This document shows, one piece after another, positions 23,041-24,667 of a stretch of 24,667 bases of DNA. Below the pieces are notes generated by a model. That model ran no database searches, was not told the DNA's origin, and worked only from the letters and a program-made list of their open reading frames with translations. The stretch is from a bacterium (GTDB lineage: Bacteria; Planctomycetota; J058; JAJDCP01). The DNA is taken from the NCBI GenBank assembly GCA_030428695.1, contig JAUIEM010000111.1, positions 1-24,667 on the forward strand, written 5' to 3'. Both the position numbers and the translations under genes were made by a program. Numbering within the stretch: position 1 is the first letter of the stretch; the number at the start of each line of letters is the position of its first letter.

Positions 23041-23199
23041 CGCTCTTGCTCTGAGTCGTCATCGTGCAGGGAATCTCGGCGAACCCGGGGGAAGGTTCGC
23101 CTCGGTTCCCACTCGTCAGATTTCCCAGGAACGGCCCCGCACGGCCGGTCCGGGATTCTCCGTGGCGCGTTGCGTTCGGTCGGACCCTGTGACCGGAAA
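23041..23199 (+). ncRNA. Possible structured RNA (long leader or independent ncRNA)
   Basis: Four stems can be drawn. GGCGAACC (23078-23085) pairs with GGTTCGCC (23094-23101), loop of 8. GTTCC (23105-23109) pairs with GGAAC (23128-23132). CGGCC (23132-23136) pairs with GGCCG (23143-23147). CGGTC (23177-23181) pairs with GACCG (23191-23195). GAATCTCGG (23071-23079) can also pair with CCGGGATTC (23150-23158), enclosing the middle stems. A -10-like box lies just upstream. No known family was recognised, and no terminator with a U-tract ends it. Confidence 0.3.
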
Positions 23200-23239
23200 C
23201 ACCGTGTAACACATGGCCCGAAAATTGCAAGGTGATGGG

Positions 23240-23254
23240 GGTCGCAGAGCGACC
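23240..23254 (+). promoter_or_regulatory. Hairpin in the sigma factor leader
   Basis: GGTCGC, loop AGA, GCGACC: a perfect 6-bp stem, flanked by GGTG (23231-23234) and CACC (23269-23272), which could close around it. Function unknown. Confidence 0.35.
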
Positions 23255-23290
23255 TGAACGCTCGATAACACCAACACGGTCAAGAAATCA

Positions 23291-23320
23291 GACGGTTTTG
23301 ACGAACAGGTAGATACCGTC
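23291..23320 (+). promoter_or_regulatory. Inverted repeat and possible second promoter before the sigma factor gene
   Basis: GACGGT (23291-23296) and ACCGTC (23315-23320) are perfect arms with an 18-base loop. Within it TTGACG (23298-23303), followed after 18 bp by TTTACT (23322-23327), is a possible promoter close to the gene. Confidence 0.3.
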
Positions 23321-23349
23321 CTTTACTTCTGGCTGGCGGGGAGGATCCC

Positions 23350-24667
23350 ATGAAATCGGCATCCCGCGACTTCGATCTGGTCAAGGTCTATCTCAACCAA
23401 ATGAGCCAGATCCCCCCGATCTCCGCAGAGGAGGAGCAGGTCCTCGCCAAGGACCTCGAAGACACGCGCAGCAACCTGCGCCACGGCATCACCCTGTGCG
23501 GCACGGGTCTCGACCGCACGACCCGCACGATCGAGGAGCTGATCAAGGGCCGACAGCCCGTCGATCGCGTGCTCCTCGTCGAGATGAAGGACGGCGAGAC
23601 CAAAGAGACCCTGGTCGCGAAGATCATGAAGGTCCTGCCCCGGGTCAAGCGCATCATCAGTCAGAACCGCAAGGACTTCCGCGCGCTGCTCACCGAGCAG
23701 ACCGGGGCCGAGCGGGCGAAGACCCGCAAGGAGATCAAGCGCCGCATCGGCGAGGCGGTCGAGCTGCTCAGCCCGTTCCCGCTGCAGATCAACAAGGTCC
23801 TGCCGATCATCGACGACCTCGAGGACATCCTCCAGGAGGTGCAGAACCTCAAGAAGGAGATCCGCTACCTCAAGAAGACCAAGGGCGACACCGGCCGCAT
23901 CCGCAGCCTCGAGCAGAAGGCGGTCGACCTCCAGGTCGCCTCGCAGGACGCTCCGCGCGGCCTCAACGCCTGCCTCGACCGCATCGACGAGCTCAAGATG
24001 GCCTACGAAGAGGCGAAGAAGCGCCTCTCGCAGAAGAACCTGCGCCTGGTCGTCAGCATCGCGAAGAAGTTCCGCAACAAGGGCCTGCCCCTGCTCGACC
24101 TGATCCAGGAGGGCAACACCGGCCTGATGAAGGCTCTCGACCGCTACCAGGCCAGCCGCGGCAACAAGTTCTCGACCTACGCGACGTGGTGGATCAAGCA
24201 GACCATCACCCGCTCGATCGCCTACCAGTCGCGCACGATCCGCATCCCGATCCACGCGATCAACAACCTCAACCGGTTGATCGAGGAGAAGGAGGACTTC
24301 ATGAAGAAGATGGGTCGCGAGCCGAGCCTCGAAGAGATCGCCGAGCGCGCCCAGCTGCCGACCAAAGAGGTCAGCCGGCTGATGGAGATCAACAAGGGCT
24401 CGCTGTCGATCGATCAGCCCTTCGGCTCCGGCGAGGACACGATCTTCGGCGACATCCTCGAAGACAGCCGCACCGAGACGCCGCTGCAGCTCAGCCAGCG
24501 GAACCTGCTCAAGGACAACGTCCGCAAGATCCTCCAGACCCTGTCCTACCGCGAGCGCGAGGTGCTGAAGCTGCGCTACGGCCTCGGCGACGGCTCGACC
24601 TACACCCTCGAGGAGGTCGGCTCGGTGTTCAAGGTCAGCCGCGAGCGCATCCGCCAGATCGAGGCCG
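23350..24667 (+). CDS. rpoD: RNA polymerase sigma-70 factor (RpoD/SigA-like), 3' end outside the window
   Basis: Directs RNA polymerase to promoters. 439 codons are present and the C terminus is missing, probably by only about 25-30 residues. The start ATG has GGGGAGG 5 bases upstream. Region 1.2 begins almost at once (FDLVKVYLNQMSQIPPISAEEE, about 8-30), so the acidic region 1.1 is absent. About 43-216 is a charged, helical non-conserved insert. Region 2 follows (NLRLVVSIAKKF, LDLIQEGNTGLMKALDRY, FSTYATWWIKQTITRSI), keeping the Gln and Thr that read the -10 box. Region 3 is at about 303-365, and region 4 (LSYREREVLKLRYGLG, then the helix-turn-helix ending VSRERIRQIEA) reaches the window end. 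Region 2.3 departs from E. coli RpoD (YQASRGNKF for FEYRRGYKF), so it could be a second, group 2 type sigma. Confidence 0.92.
   Translation, partial: MKSASRDFDLVKVYLNQMSQIPPISAEEEQVLAKDLEDTRSNLRHGITLCGTGLDRTTRTIEELIKGRQPVDRVLLVEMKDGETKETLVAKIMKVLPRVKRIISQNRKDFRALLTEQTGAERAKTRKEIKRRIGEAVELLSPFPLQINKVLPIIDDLEDILQEVQNLKKEIRYLKKTKGDTGRIRSLEQKAVDLQVASQDAPRGLNACLDRIDELKMAYEEAKKRLSQKNLRLVVSIAKKFRNKGLPLLDLIQEGNTGLMKALDRYQASRGNKFSTYATWWIKQTITRSIAYQSRTIRIPIHAINNLNRLIEEKEDFMKKMGREPSLEEIAERAQLPTKEVSRLMEINKGSLSIDQPFGSGEDTIFGDILEDSRTETPLQLSQRNLLKDNVRKILQTLSYREREVLKLRYGLGDGSTYTLEEVGSVFKVSRERIRQIEA

Larger units (their letters stand above)
22831..23349. other. Non-coding region between the cyclase and sigma factor genes
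   Basis: About 520 bases in which I find no convincing gene on either strand; the open frames present lack ribosome binding sites and family motifs. It is less GC-rich than its surroundings. It contains an A/T-tract at 22984-23000, a TAGAAT box at 23034-23039, a hairpin-rich core at 23071-23195 and further hairpins at 23240-23254 and 23291-23320 before the sigma factor ribosome binding site. No tRNA, tmRNA, RNase P, SRP RNA or known riboswitch motif was recognised. Confidence 0.6.

Noticed and set aside
23090..23115. tRNA T-arm-like GGTTCGCCT
   Set aside because: The flanking bases do not form the T stem, and no acceptor or anticodon arm fits.
23041..23220. 6S RNA as an explanation of the structured region
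   Set aside because: The outer strands pair only patchily, and the middle forms several hairpins rather than one long stem with a central bubble.
22934..23230. 98-codon open frame on the minus strand in the non-coding region
   Set aside because: No ribosome binding site or recognisable motif, and it runs through the stem-forming sequences.
23231..23272. GGTGATGGGGG segment resembling the fluoride riboswitch start
   Set aside because: The other conserved elements of that riboswitch are missing, and the downstream gene is not a fluoride exporter.

Overview
The window is GC-rich DNA (about 70% by eye), almost fully coding. It carries no rRNA or tRNA gene, CRISPR array or mobile element that I can see. 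The gene content suggests a free-living bacterium with an intact aromatic amino acid pathway. A large Ser/Thr kinase with a DWG (not DFG) metal-binding motif, a membrane segment and TPR-like repeats, plus an IPT/TIG lipoprotein and a MoxR ATPase, is typical of Planctomycetota and similar high-GC phyla. I favour Planctomycetota, but the sequence does not prove it.

Layout. (1) 26-1039: plsX (+). (2) 8585-1053, minus strand: a complete tryptophan operon trpE-G-D-C-F-B-A followed by a DAHP synthase gene, every junction overlapping by 1 to 8 bases. It is preceded by a 20-codon leader peptide gene with three consecutive Trp codons, and the trpE ribosome binding site lies in a perfect hairpin. (3) 8710-9483: a small family 2 glycosyltransferase, divergent from trp. 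(4) 15107-9494, minus strand: a TetR regulator, a desaturase/hydroxylase resembling the beta-carotene hydroxylase CrtR, a transmembrane Ser/Thr kinase with TPR-like repeats, and a GT87-like membrane protein. (5) 15276-19566, plus strand: an IPT/TIG lipoprotein, a MoxR AAA+ ATPase and a 504-residue protein I cannot name. (6) 22782-19570, minus strand: a small class III nucleotidyl cyclase-like protein, a DUF1445 (YcsI/D-glutamate cyclase type) protein and an exported YtcJ-like amidohydrolase. (7) 22783-23349: a non-coding, hairpin-rich stretch. (8) From 23350: a sigma-70 factor gene cut by the window end.

How the genes work together. The trp block should convert erythrose-4-phosphate and PEP (first step) and then chorismate to tryptophan as one translationally coupled unit, with Trp sensed by the leader peptide. 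The TetR-desaturase pair looks like a self-regulated lipid or carotenoid modification unit, with an inverted repeat over its own -35 box. The lipoprotein-MoxR-unknown trio looks like one operon of unknown role.

The best candidates for something undescribed are the trp leader with a ribosome-binding-site-occluding hairpin and no U-tract, the recurrence of perfect inverted repeats over ribosome binding sites of unrelated genes, two promoters placed exactly 7 bases before a start codon that lacks a Shine-Dalgarno sequence, and the structured region before the sigma factor gene.
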